This document shows, piece by piece, positions 47,821 to 56,681 of a stretch of DNA of 64,000 nucleotides. The stretch lies in NCBI RefSeq assembly GCF_014697355.1, contig NZ_JACJRQ010000021.1, forward strand, positions 62,001-126,000, read 5' to 3'. Position 1 is the stretch's first letter; each line of letters opens with the position of its first letter. The notes below the pieces were generated by a model. It was not told the DNA's origin and did not search any database. It saw only the letters and a program-made list of their open reading frames with translations. The translations under genes were made by a program, and so were the position numbers. Source of the stretch: Nostoc calcicola FACHB-3891 (lineage in GTDB: Bacteria > Cyanobacteriota > Cyanobacteriia > Cyanobacteriales > Nostocaceae).

Positions 47821-49074
47821 TCAATTGAGGAATTTAGCAATTCTTTCCACAGCAGTTTCTAACAAAGCTGGCTCATGCACTAAAGCAAAGCGGACATAAC
47901 CTTCTCCAGATTTGCCAAAACCTGCACCTGGGGAAGCGGCTACACCAGTTTGTTTGACTAGCTGGGTACAAAATTCAATGGAGTTTTGACTCCAAGGTGA
48001 AGGCAACTTTGCCCAGATGTACATTGTGGCGTGGGGGGTGGGAACGTTCCAGCCAATGCGGTGTAAAGCACTAATGAAAGCATCACGGCGCTGCTGGAAG
48101 GTAGCGACAGCAGTTTTGACTCCAATTTGAGGTCCAGTCAAAGCAGCGATCGCTCCATTCAAAATTCCCCGATATTGGTTAAAATCAACAGCGGCTTTTA
48201 CCTGGCGTAAAGCGTTAATTAACTGGGCATTGCCGATGGCGTAGCCAATGCGGAAGCCGCCCATATTGTAGGATTTGGAAAGGGTGAAAAATTCAATGGA
48301 GATGTTTTTCTCGCGATCGGCTTGCAAAATGGAAGGGATTTTGGATTTTGGATTTTGGATTTTGGATTTTGGATTGGGGAGATTTTTCTCCCAATCTCTA
48401 CTCTCTACTCCCCAATCGCCATTCCCTTCAAATACCAAATCTACGTAGGGGAAATCGTGAACCAAAGCGAGATTGTGTTGCTGACAGAAGGCGACAGCTT
48501 CTTGGAAGAAAGATAAAGGAGCGATCGCGGCTGTGGGGTTGTGGGGATAACTTAACACCATCATCCGCGACTGGGCCAAGACTGGAGCGGGAATATCGGC
48601 AAACACTGGTAAAAAACCGTTTTCTGCCCGTAGTGGCATTGGGTAGATTTGCCCGCTAGCGAGGTAGACTCCTCCAGCATGGGAGGGGTAACCGGGATCG
48701 AGCAACAAAGCAAAATCTCCAGGATTGAGCAATGCTAGGGGTAAATGGGCGGTACCTTCTTGAGAACCAATCAGAGGTAATACCTCAGTTTGGGGATCGA
48801 CTGCGATGCCAAATTTTTGTTCGTACCAGTTAGCTGCGGCTTCCCGGAAGCCTTGAGTACCGTTAAATAAAAGATAGCCGTGGGTGCTGCGATCGTGAAG
48901 AGATTGGGCGATCGCGTCAATCACATGTGCCTCGGCTGGTAAATCAGAAGACCCCAAGGACAAATCAATTAGCTGTTGTCCAGCAGCCAAGGCAATTGCT
49001 TTGGCTTTATCCATATCAGCAAATACATTAGATTGTAGGGGCTGTAAACGTTTTGCAAACTGTATTTTATTCAT
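47821..49074 (-). CDS. Class I/II aminotransferase, divergent paralogue of LL-DAP aminotransferase
   Basis: A 417-residue PLP enzyme starting MNKIQFAKRLQPLQSNVFAD. Conserved features are LLDPGYPSHAGG, LSYPHNPTAA and the Schiff-base lysine in FTLSKSYNMGGFR. It shares the start motif QFAKRL and overall layout with the enzyme at 1-724, but the substrate is not certain; automatic annotations often call it LL-diaminopimelate aminotransferase. About 30 residues (GDWGVESRDWEKNLPNPKSK...) are encoded by tandem ATTTTGG-type heptamers and neighbouring repeat DNA at 48330-48420, an in-frame insertion between VFEGN and SILQADREKN. The ATG itself lies at the edge of an ATTTGTC array, so no ribosome-binding site is visible. 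Confidence 0.88.
   Translation of the reverse strand: MNKIQFAKRLQPLQSNVFADMDKAKAIALAAGQQLIDLSLGSSDLPAEAHVIDAIAQSLHDRSTHGYLLFNGTQGFREAAANWYEQKFGIAVDPQTEVLPLIGSQEGTAHLPLALLNPGDFALLLDPGYPSHAGGVYLASGQIYPMPLRAENGFLPVFADIPAPVLAQSRMMVLSYPHNPTAAIAPLSFFQEAVAFCQQHNLALVHDFPYVDLVFEGNGDWGVESRDWEKNLPNPKSKIQNPKSKIPSILQADREKNISIEFFTLSKSYNMGGFRIGYAIGNAQLINALRQVKAAVDFNQYRGILNGAIAALTGPQIGVKTAVATFQQRRDAFISALHRIGWNVPTPHATMYIWAKLPSPWSQNSIEFCTQLVKQTGVAASPGAGFGKSGEGYVRFALVHEPALLETAVERIAKFLN
48338..48376 (+). repeat. GGATTTT heptamer array inside the aminotransferase gene
   Basis: Five tandem units of the 7-bp repeat GGATTTT. On the minus strand they are translated as part of PNPKSKIQNPKSKI. STRR-type repeat in coding DNA, in frame. 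Confidence 0.85.
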
Positions 49075-49076
49075 TG

Positions 49077-49115
49077 TCATTTGTCATTTATCATTTGTCA
49101 TTTGTCATTTGTCCT
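49077..49115. repeat. ATTTGTC heptamer array
   Basis: Four to five tandem ATTTGTC/ATTTATC units immediately upstream of the aminotransferase start. The start codon overlaps the edge of the array. Confidence 0.85.
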
Positions 49116-49298
49116 CTGTTACAAAGTTCTGTAGCCTTCTCCTGATGGAGACACTCTTGTTAGGTTGCTTCACCGTAGGAGTATGATATGGCGTTTGCGG
49201 AGCGTCTCCAAAAGTTGCCAGACGCTCAAAGACACGGCCAACTGCTACTCTATCGGAAGAAATATTGTAAGAGATTTTGTGCTTAGTCATTTGTCCAA

Positions 49299-49373
49299 AG
49301 CCGAATGACCAATGACCAATGACCAATGACCAACGACCAATGACCAATAACCAATGACCAATGACTAATTACT
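49299..49373. repeat. AATGACC heptamer array
   Basis: About ten degenerate tandem units (AATGACC, AACGACC, AATAACC, AATGACT) between the thioredoxin-like gene stop and the aminotransferase. The last units reach the stop codon of the thioredoxin-like gene. Confidence 0.88.
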
Positions 49374-49700
49374 ATCTAAATGCTTGGCTAAAAGGCTGAG
49401 TAATTTTTCTTTGCCTATGACTCCCTCAGTGGATTCTAGTAGTTTGTCTCCTTGAATTAGCCTGAGGGCGGGGACACCTTCCACTTGGTACTGTTTAACC
49501 GTGAGTGGGTTGGGGTCAATTTCCATTTTAACGACTTTGAGGCGATCGCTATAAGCACTGGCAGCTGAGTTAATCATGGGCGACATCAATTGACAAGGGC
49601 CGCACCAGGAAGCCCAAAAGTAAACTAATACAGGCTGCTCGGCTTTTAACACTTCGGTTTCAAAATCAGCATCAGTTATGGTGGTTACAGCCTTACTCAT
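49365..49700 (-). CDS. Thioredoxin-like protein
   Basis: A 111-residue thioredoxin-fold protein with the redox motif WCGPC in YFWASWCGPCQLM and cis-Pro in VEGVPALRL. It is a cytoplasmic dithiol-disulfide reductase of the m-type or a close variant. The start at 49700 (MSKAVTTITD) is chosen because GGAG lies 6 bp upstream; the frame could extend to 49739, but the extra residues are not family-like. The gene is followed by a heptamer array, not a clear terminator. Confidence 0.92.
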   Translation of the reverse strand: MSKAVTTITDADFETEVLKAEQPVLVYFWASWCGPCQLMSPMINSAASAYSDRLKVVKMEIDPNPLTVKQYQVEGVPALRLIQGDKLLESTEGVIGKEKLLSLLAKHLDSN

Positions 49701-50031
49701 TGCAGTCTCCATCAGGTGGCGATCGAAGTTGGCACACACAATACTCTATCCCAAACTGAGTCCTGAGTCACCGAACTTCTAATCTAACTAAGTCTGAAAT
49801 GCTAAAGTTCTTGCTGAGTGCTGAGAAAATAGGACAGACCATCACAGGGGGACAACATTAGTCATTAGCGTCCCCATACCCACATACCTCATTCAAATGA
49901 GAATTATTATAGATGCAAGTTAAGACAGCCAATAACAGCGCCTGAATATTAATCTATTTAATAATTGCGCGATTCTCTTGCCAAAAGGCTGCGCCGATGC
50001 GTGCAAAATATTTACAGTGTTGCCTAAAATT

Positions 50032-51243
50032 ATGGATAATTTCCCAGTGGTCGCTCAAGCGGATGCATCCCTACCTAATTACCCTCAGGAAAATACACCT
50101 TTAATGCGGCTTAATACCGATTCGGATTCACCACCTAAGGAAAAAGTCGGAAGTGACTTTGACTCTCGGATGATGCAGCGGTGTTTGGAACTTGCTCGCC
50201 GCGCTTTGGGGCGTACTTCACCAAATCCGCTAGTGGGAGCGGTGATTGTCAAGGATGGGGAGATTGTCGGCGAAGGGTTTCATCCTCGTGCAGGTGAGCC
50301 TCATGCAGAAGTGTTTGCCTTGAAAGCAGCAGGAGTTCGGGCTGAGGGCGCAACAATTTATGTCAGCCTTGAACCTTGCAATCACCACGGACGCACTCCC
50401 CCTTGTTCGGAAGCTTTGATTAAAGCAGGATTGGCAAAGGTGATAGTGGGTATGGTCGATCCCAATCCACTCGTAGCTGGAGGGGGTATTGCCCGTTTAC
50501 GTGCGGCGGGGATCGAAGTAGTGGTAGGAGTAGAAGAGGAAGCTTGTCGTCAGATCAATGAAGGCTTTGTTCATCGCATTCTCTACAAACGACCTCTGGG
50601 AATTTTAAAATATGCCATGACTTTAGATGGCAAAATTGCTACTACCTCTGGTCACAGCGCTTGGGTAACAAGCCAAGATTCCCGGACTGAAGTACATCAA
50701 CTGCGGGCGGCTTGTGATGCTGTAATTGTCGGGGGTAATACAGTACGACTGGATAATCCTTACTTAACTAGCCATCAGGTGGGGGCACATAATCCCCTGC
50801 GGGTGGTAATGAGTCGCCATCTTAACTTACCGGAGAATGCCCGCCTGTGGCAAACTGCGGATGCTCCAACTTTGGTGTTGACAGAGGAAGGCGCTAACCC
50901 CGATTTTCAAGAACTGTTGCGAAAACTTGGGGTGGAGGTAGTGCAATTCACGTCACTTACACCAGATAAAGCAATGGCGTATTTATATGAGCGGGGTTTT
51001 TGTAGTGTGTTGTGGGAGTGTGGTAGTACTTTAGCTGCTAGTGCGATCGCTCAAGGAGCAGTGCAAAAAGTCTTAGCATTCATTGCCCCAAAAATCATTG
51101 GCGGTAGCATTGCTCCCACACCTGTGGGCGATTTAGGTTTTACTACCATGACTCAGGCACTGTCTTTAGAACGTGTTCGTTGGCGTGTAGTAGGCTCTGA
51201 CTGTTTAGTGGAAGGTTATTTCCCCCAAACAAGTCAATCATGA
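50032..51243 (+). CDS. ribD: Bifunctional riboflavin biosynthesis deaminase/reductase
   Basis: A 403-residue enzyme for two steps of riboflavin synthesis. The N-terminal deaminase domain has zinc ligands in HAEVFAL and PCNHHGRTPPC. The C-terminal reductase domain begins about residue 190 (KRPLGILKYAMTLDGKIAT) and includes VIVGGNTVRLDNP. The ATG at 50032 is chosen; an in-frame TTG at 49978 would add 18 unlikely residues. The first ~50 residues are a poorly conserved extension. Monocistronic. Confidence 0.95.
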   Translation: MDNFPVVAQADASLPNYPQENTPLMRLNTDSDSPPKEKVGSDFDSRMMQRCLELARRALGRTSPNPLVGAVIVKDGEIVGEGFHPRAGEPHAEVFALKAAGVRAEGATIYVSLEPCNHHGRTPPCSEALIKAGLAKVIVGMVDPNPLVAGGGIARLRAAGIEVVVGVEEEACRQINEGFVHRILYKRPLGILKYAMTLDGKIATTSGHSAWVTSQDSRTEVHQLRAACDAVIVGGNTVRLDNPYLTSHQVGAHNPLRVVMSRHLNLPENARLWQTADAPTLVLTEEGANPDFQELLRKLGVEVVQFTSLTPDKAMAYLYERGFCSVLWECGSTLAASAIAQGAVQKVLAFIAPKIIGGSIAPTPVGDLGFTTMTQALSLERVRWRVVGSDCLVEGYFPQTSQS

Positions 51244-51246
51244 GAA

Positions 51247-51275
51247 GGAATCAGAATTCAGAATTCAGAATTTAG
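51247..51275 (+). repeat. AATTCAG heptamer array
   Basis: Three tandem AATTCAG-type units (containing EcoRI-like GAATTC) right after the ribD stop. The same unit recurs at 59257-59306, 60211-60230, 63009-63036 and, inverted, at 63409-63437. Confidence 0.8.
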
Positions 51276-51289
51276 CGATCTTGCTGTTA

Positions 51290-51505
51290 TCAACACTGAC
51301 GTTCATGAGCAATATCACGTATGAGTGCTAGCCGAGATTGAATGTAGTGGCACAGAAAATCAGTTTCGTTAGAATTTAACAAAATTTGTGTTTCAGTTTG
51401 TTTCACCAACCACTGCACCAAGCTAGCATCATCAAGTTGTAAGAGGAGCTTAGCTTGGGCGGTTTCAACCACAGACCAAAGCTGACGCATAATTGTAGGA
51501 GTCAT
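51290..51505 (-). CDS. Small conserved hypothetical protein (71 aa)
   Basis: A 71-residue mostly helical protein starting MTPTIMRQLWSVVETAQAKLL and ending RDIAHERQC. It has a plausible hydrophobic/charged helix pattern and converges on ribD with a heptamer array between the stops. It resembles short conserved cyanobacterial proteins, but I cannot assign a family or function. Confidence 0.6.
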   Translation of the reverse strand: MTPTIMRQLWSVVETAQAKLLLQLDDASLVQWLVKQTETQILLNSNETDFLCHYIQSRLALIRDIAHERQC

Positions 51506-52013
51506 CAGACCTCAATAGAATCATTAGCTTAGCTGTTTTCAGATTACACAATTTCGATCGCACTTTACGACAATAATGTGGAAGCTGAGACAAGTATTAT
51601 TAAAAACTTAATAATGGTATTTATAACTTTATGAAGATTCAGAATTGAAAATGGGTATTGGGCATTGGACGCGGGAAAGATAGAATTTTATGAGTTTATT
51701 CCCAAAATCTAGAACAAAAATGCACTAATCTTAAAAACCTAGTTTTTGTGCTTGGGAAGACTGAAATTGTGTTGATTTTGGCTCACGAAGCAGAATTTTT
51801 TCAGTTCTTTGTTGAAGAGTTTATCTGTGTTGTAGGATACAAAAATCTTAATGATTTAGAATCTAGAATCCAGAATTACTGAATTAGGAAGACTTTGATA
51901 ACCAAACTTAATAATCAACAAGAAAATCCAGAAATCCTACCAAGGCTGATTTTGAAAATATTCTGGCTTATGGCTACTGATTTTAATGTTTTAAGTTAAT
52001 TTCTGCCAAAATA
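51506..52013. other. Intergenic region, no feature seen
   Basis: About 510 bp of AT-rich DNA between the 71-aa gene start and the kinase stop. Short GGGCATT-like and TAGAATCC-like repeats occur at 51655-51670 and near 51860, with nothing else recognisable. Confidence 0.4.
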
Positions 52014-53834
52014 TTAACATTTTCTACCTGTAGATGGACTCACAAAATCATGTAAATCCGCATCCCAAATGCTAATGTAAATAAAATCACATTCTTGGCG
52101 GATAATCTGACCCTTAACTGAGCCATTCTGGAAGCTAAAATTATCAGACTGGCGGTCTTGTACCTGTTTCAATCCCCGCTTAATATCTTCAGTAGCTTGT
52201 CCATTCAAGAGTCCATTTAAGGTAGCTTCCATTACTTGTGGGTCTACTGTTTCGGCAAAAGATACCTCCGTTTGACGCAGCATTTGGGAATTGCGATCGA
52301 ATAAGTAGCCAAGGTCTATTTTGTTTGGTACAAGTTTGTAAACAACAGCACGGGTATTACCCCAAGCACCTCTTAAGTCTTTCCTTGGTTTGCCAAGGGT
52401 CGCTTCTACAACATTTCTGGGTGTGCCTGTGGGAAATGCGGGAACGCTTTGTCTACTGGCAGTAGCAGCTAATTTACTACGCGGCTTCTTCTGTGGTGTG
52501 GAAGGTGCTTCTGGTGTAGGAACCGCGACTTGATTCTCTGGTTCTGGCTGTGGCGTTGGTTTTATTACTGATGTTGGAGTCTCTAAAGGCACAGGCTCAT
52601 TTTCTGGCTGTGGTGTGGATGCAACTGGGGGATTAAAGGTTGGCAGAGGTTCGGGAGTTACTTGTGACTGTGGTGGTGAGGTGGGTACAACTGGGACTAG
52701 AGGAGGTTGGGAAGAAATAGGTGGATTGGTAAGTGCAGGAGTGGGAAGAGATTCTGGGGATGGAGTGGGAGTTGTGGCAATGTTTGTCTGTAGTTGTTCC
52801 TGACGATTCATGCCAGAAATGGCAAATGCAGCAATCAACCCACCTAGTAGCAAACTACCAACAATTACAGCAGGTTTTTGCCAGTTTCCAGGAGTGGAAA
52901 TTGGAGTTTTTTGGGAGGAATACAATGGCTGGGTTTGTCGAGTTGATGTGGCAATGGGAGACAAGCTGACTGTGTTGGCAGTTGTAGGTGATTCTGGGAC
53001 AATATAACTAGGAGATTGCAATGCATGTAGCATTTTACTTGCAGTACTGTAGCGATCGCCAGCATGAGGTTTAATTGCCTGATTCAGTACCTGTGCCAAT
53101 TCAGCAGACACATTAGGGACGTGCTGTTGCCAAAGGATTTCGCCACTTTGCAAATCGGTTTGTAGTTCTTGCGGGTGTTTGCCAGTCAGCAAATAAATCG
53201 CCGTCAAGCCTAAACTGTAGATATCAGTGGCGTAAACTGGACGGCCAACGGCTTGTTCGCTAGGCATATACCCAGGCGTACCAATGACGAGCGATCGCGT
53301 GGGGTATCCTGGAGAAGTCACCACCGAACGAATTGTTTCTTTGACTGCACCAAAATCAATCAAAACTGGCTTGCCATCCACAGAACGGATAATGATGTTC
53401 TCAGGCTTGATATCTCGGTGAATGATGCCTTTGCTGTGGACATAATCCAAGACTGATAGCAGACTCAACAGGATTTCCCGAACAGCAGTTTCACTTTCAA
53501 ATCCTTTAGCTTCGACAATTTTTGTCAGGGTTTGTCCGTGAATCCATTCTTGGACGAGGTAAAATTGCCCGTTCTCAGAAAAATAAGCGTAGAGTTTGGG
53601 AATTTGGTTACAGCTTTCACCCAAATACTCCAAGGTTGCTGCTTCTCTCTTAAACCGTTCTTGGATTATTTGGTAAGTTTGTGGGTCATTATTGGTTATG
53701 GGTTTGAGTTGCTTGATTACACATCGGCGCCCAGAAGGCATGTGGGTGTCTTCTGCGAGGAAGGTTTCGCCAAACCCACCAGCACCGATTACCTGGATAA
53801 CTTGATAGCGATTGTTCAGCAACGTTGTTGTCAT
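52014..53834 (-). CDS. Membrane-anchored Ser/Thr protein kinase 1
   Basis: A 606-residue Hanks-type kinase. The kinase domain is at about residues 8-275: glycine loop GAGGFGETFLAED, Lys41 (VIKQL), catalytic IIHRDIKPENI and metal-binding LIDFGAVKE. A single membrane segment (VIVGSLLLGGLIAAFAISG) follows near residue 330. The outer part is a long Pro/Thr/Ser-rich stalk (about 350-455) and a C-terminal globular domain of ~150 residues ending FVSPSTGRKC, of unknown type. It is a sensor-type kinase with an extracytoplasmic domain. The adjacent gene upstream encodes a paralogue with the same kinase part but a different outer domain. Confidence 0.93.
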   Translation of the reverse strand: MTTTLLNNRYQVIQVIGAGGFGETFLAEDTHMPSGRRCVIKQLKPITNNDPQTYQIIQERFKREAATLEYLGESCNQIPKLYAYFSENGQFYLVQEWIHGQTLTKIVEAKGFESETAVREILLSLLSVLDYVHSKGIIHRDIKPENIIIRSVDGKPVLIDFGAVKETIRSVVTSPGYPTRSLVIGTPGYMPSEQAVGRPVYATDIYSLGLTAIYLLTGKHPQELQTDLQSGEILWQQHVPNVSAELAQVLNQAIKPHAGDRYSTASKMLHALQSPSYIVPESPTTANTVSLSPIATSTRQTQPLYSSQKTPISTPGNWQKPAVIVGSLLLGGLIAAFAISGMNRQEQLQTNIATTPTPSPESLPTPALTNPPISSQPPLVPVVPTSPPQSQVTPEPLPTFNPPVASTPQPENEPVPLETPTSVIKPTPQPEPENQVAVPTPEAPSTPQKKPRSKLAATASRQSVPAFPTGTPRNVVEATLGKPRKDLRGAWGNTRAVVYKLVPNKIDLGYLFDRNSQMLRQTEVSFAETVDPQVMEATLNGLLNGQATEDIKRGLKQVQDRQSDNFSFQNGSVKGQIIRQECDFIYISIWDADLHDFVSPSTGRKC

Positions 53835-54083
53835 GAAAGATTACAACCAAAGACAAGCTGAGGCTTGTCGTCAGACATCGCCCTTTCTAAATGTACATCA
53901 GATACTTTGACGAGATGGAGATAGGCAATCTCATGTCCGGTGAAAGACTGATAGTAGTTGCTAATTACGTGAGATGCAGCGATTTGTACGCAAAATTCAT
54001 GAATTGCCCTGGCCAGAAAAACAGGGTTTACCCTATCGTTTGCCTAAGTTTTGACCCGCTTTTTGAAACTACTGCTGAAGCAT

Positions 54084-55733
54084 TTACTTAGCACCAGTTA
54101 CAACCCATCTACTATTTCCCTCATCCCATAAAAGTGAGAAACGCACAGAACTAGGTGATTGTTTGCCATTTTTAAGAAAATATCTCAATTGAGCATCAAC
54201 TGTAGCTGTTTCTGAATTAGTTTCTACTAAACTCACTTGTTCAACATCTACACTTCCTACTTGTCCTCCCCACCAATCAACATAGGAAAGATAACCATTG
54301 GGGTGAAGACGTTTATTATTTTGATAGCTAGGAGATAACAGATTCCATGCGTCTTGATATTCGCCATTATTAATAGTTTTATAATAATCTTCCACTGCTT
54401 GTTCTGGTGAGGGTCGATTAATTTGTTGTTGTGTCGAAGTAGTTTGTTGAGGGGATTGTTGTGGAGTTTGCTGCACAACTTCAGAATCAACAGGTTGTTG
54501 AACAGGTGGTGTAGTTTGCTGCACAATTTGAGAATCAACAGGCTGTTGAGAACTTACTGATGGTACGACGTTTTTTGTTTCATTACTGTTTGTCGAAAGT
54601 TCACTTGATGAGGCTGTAGACTGCGTTGCTGGTTGATTTGATTTATTGAGAGCAAAACCAATCACTATAGAACTACCAATTAAACCACCAGCAATTAAAC
54701 TACCGAGAAGTATTCCCTTCTGTCCGCTATTTTGATTGCTAGGTTGACTAGAAGAACCAGGACTAACAGCAACTGTATTTTGTAGTGTTGCAGGAGGCTG
54801 TACGTTGACTACTGGCGGTTGGTTGTAAGGTATTGTTGGATGAACTGGCGGTTGGTTGTAAGGTATTGTTGGTGCTACTGGTGGTTGATTGTAAGGTACT
54901 GTTGGAGGAACTGACCCAAATTGTAAGGCGTCTAACATTTCTCTGGCTGTGGCAAAGCGATCGCGTGGATGATAAGCGATCGCTCGATCTATCACTCCTG
55001 CTAATGTCGGACTAATACTCAAAGCATGTCTGTGCCAAATAATTTCTCCGCTACGTGAATCTGTCTCCAATTCTTGTGGCTGTTTTCCCGTGAGAAGATA
55101 AATTGCTGTGATTCCTAAACTATATAAATCACTAGAATAAACTGGTCTACCTGCGGCTTGTTCGCTTGGCATAAATCCCGGCGTACCAATCACAATGGAA
55201 CTCGTAGGTAAGCCTTGGGAATTCACCACTGTTCCCATTGATTCCCGAACAGCACCGAAATCAATCAGCACCGCCTTACGATCTCGATGACGCAAAATGA
55301 TGTTATCTGGCTTAATGTCTCGATGGACAATCCGCTGATTGTGTACTTGTTCGAGTACTGGTAATAAATTTATTAATATCTCTCTGACGGCGCTTTCAGT
55401 TAATAAGCCTTGTTCGTGGACTTTCGCTGTTAAGGTGTCACCTTCTATCCACTCTTGAACCAAGTAGAATTGTCCATCTGACTGAAAGTAAGCATACAAG
55501 GTGGGAATTTGGTTACTTGTGCCGCCTAAGTCTTCTAAAATTGCCGCTTCCCGTTGGAATCTTTCTTGCACCAACTGATAAATTTGCGGGTTGTTTTGAA
55601 TTGGTCTTAGCTGTTTAATTACACAGCGGCGATTAGAAGGCATTTGGGTATCTTCGGCTAAGAAAGTCTCACCAAACCCACCGCTTCCTAAAGTCTGAAT
55701 AACTCGATAGCGGTTGTTTAGCAGTGTTTGCAT
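54084..55733 (-). CDS. Membrane-anchored Ser/Thr protein kinase 2
   Basis: A 549-residue Hanks-type kinase closely similar to its neighbour in the kinase domain (GSGGFGETFLAED, VIKQLRP, IVHRDIKPDNI, LIDFGAVRE). A short run of three (V/I)PYNQPPV units, encoded by an imperfect ~48-bp tandem repeat at 54790-54905, precedes the membrane helix (GILLGSLIAGGLIGSSIVIG). The stalk is Gln/Pro/Ser-rich. The outer domain (about residues 440-549, PEQAVEDYYKTINNGEYQDAW) looks like an NTF2/SnoaL-like fold. The 250 bp between the two kinases holds no gene. The pair probably arose by tandem duplication with domain exchange. Confidence 0.93.
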   Translation of the reverse strand: MQTLLNNRYRVIQTLGSGGFGETFLAEDTQMPSNRRCVIKQLRPIQNNPQIYQLVQERFQREAAILEDLGGTSNQIPTLYAYFQSDGQFYLVQEWIEGDTLTAKVHEQGLLTESAVREILINLLPVLEQVHNQRIVHRDIKPDNIILRHRDRKAVLIDFGAVRESMGTVVNSQGLPTSSIVIGTPGFMPSEQAAGRPVYSSDLYSLGITAIYLLTGKQPQELETDSRSGEIIWHRHALSISPTLAGVIDRAIAYHPRDRFATAREMLDALQFGSVPPTVPYNQPPVAPTIPYNQPPVHPTIPYNQPPVVNVQPPATLQNTVAVSPGSSSQPSNQNSGQKGILLGSLIAGGLIGSSIVIGFALNKSNQPATQSTASSSELSTNSNETKNVVPSVSSQQPVDSQIVQQTTPPVQQPVDSEVVQQTPQQSPQQTTSTQQQINRPSPEQAVEDYYKTINNGEYQDAWNLLSPSYQNNKRLHPNGYLSYVDWWGGQVGSVDVEQVSLVETNSETATVDAQLRYFLKNGKQSPSSVRFSLLWDEGNSRWVVTGAK

Positions 55734-56131
55734 AAGTTAGCACTGGTACTTATAAGGGTGTTTTGTGGTGTTGTTCTATCTACTTTAGTTTGTATCTGAT
55801 TTTTTTTATTAGCAGGAATATAAACATTACTGAATATAATATCCGTGAGAGAGTAAGGATGAGAAAATAGCGCTACCCACACAGTAATTGCGAAGCGCTA
55901 TGCTTTTAGTGACGCAAATATTTCTGTTTTGACCGTTTGCAGGTGCGATCGCCACACTTATCTGTGGTCACAAATATTTCATACAGATACAGATGTAGGG
56001 GCGTACAGCTGTACGCCCCTACAGCGGGCATATATGTTGTAAAGATTTTAGTCAATGGTATTAGTGGTTACTGTAATAGTATTAACAGTTACCAGTGTTT
56101 ACTGGTTTGAATTTCCCAGCCAAACATTTTT
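55734..56131. other. Spacer with a perfect 30-bp palindrome
   Basis: About 400 bp upstream of kinase 2 and downstream of the 55-aa gene. The main feature is the palindrome at 55994-56023. The remainder has no coding frame or RNA gene that I can support. Confidence 0.5.
55994..56023. repeat. Perfect 30-bp palindrome
   Basis: TGTAGGGGCGTACAG is followed directly by its reverse complement. It resembles the GTAGGGGC...GCCCCTAC hairpin inside the MITE at 63155-63248, so it may be a solo core of a related dispersed repeat. It lies 109 bp after the 55-aa gene stop and could also act as a terminator. Confidence 0.85.
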
Positions 56132-56299
56132 CTACTGACGGTCTTCTTGATCCTTAGGCTTGGATCTTTGTCGATGTTGTTCAACCTGTTGATCGACGGT
56201 TTCTTTGATTTTTCGCTCAGTAGCGTCCATTGCAGAATATTTAAAGCGGTTGAGTATGCTACTGAATAAGTTACCAAAGAATCTCTCAATTTCTTGCAT
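56132..56299 (-). CDS. Small hypothetical protein (55 aa)
   Basis: A 55-residue protein starting MQEIERFFGNLFSSILNRFKY and ending in a charged tail (QHRQRSKPKDQEDRQ). The first 20 residues form an amphipathic helix and the rest is highly charged. The ATG at 56299 is preferred over an upstream TTG because GAGGT lies 8 bp before it. Similar short proteins occur in Nostocales, but function is unknown. Confidence 0.6.
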   Translation of the reverse strand: MQEIERFFGNLFSSILNRFKYSAMDATERKIKETVDQQVEQHRQRSKPKDQEDRQ

Positions 56300-56681
56300 G
56301 ATTTTATACCTCAATATTTAAAGGTAAATTATTGACTCTATATAGTAATCCGCTTTGATTTTTGAACTTATTTGTGTGGCCAGGGAGTAGGGAGTAGGGA
56401 ATGGGGAATCAGCTTTTGAGTTGAAGGCAAGTTTTTTCAAAAATCAAACAAGATTCCTATATTTGGTTTTGCACTTTCTGGTGGAAGTTGGAAGTAGAAT
56501 GCTAACCTGTCTTTTTTGAAGTATCTGTTAGTCGCTTAGCCTCTCTGAGTGATAGATTACAACCCGTTAGACTCCACCTATTGTAATATGTCTAAAGTAA
56601 TAAATTTGACTTGATAATAATTCGTAATTCGTAATGGGCTACGCCCCGCTGCGCTAACGTAATTATAAGGTACAAAAAAAT
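56300..56681. other. Intergenic region with short repeats
   Basis: About 380 bp. It contains GGGAGTA units at 56384-56398 and a CGTAATTCGTAATGGGCTACGCC-type dispersed repeat near 56624. No gene seen. Confidence 0.45.

Noticed and set aside
49299-49373. CRISPR array
   Set aside because: Units are 7 bp, contiguous and without spacers, so this is an STRR repeat.
53891-54091. 66-codon plus-strand open frame between the two kinases
   Set aside because: It overlaps the 3' end of kinase 2, has no start context and is not protein-like.
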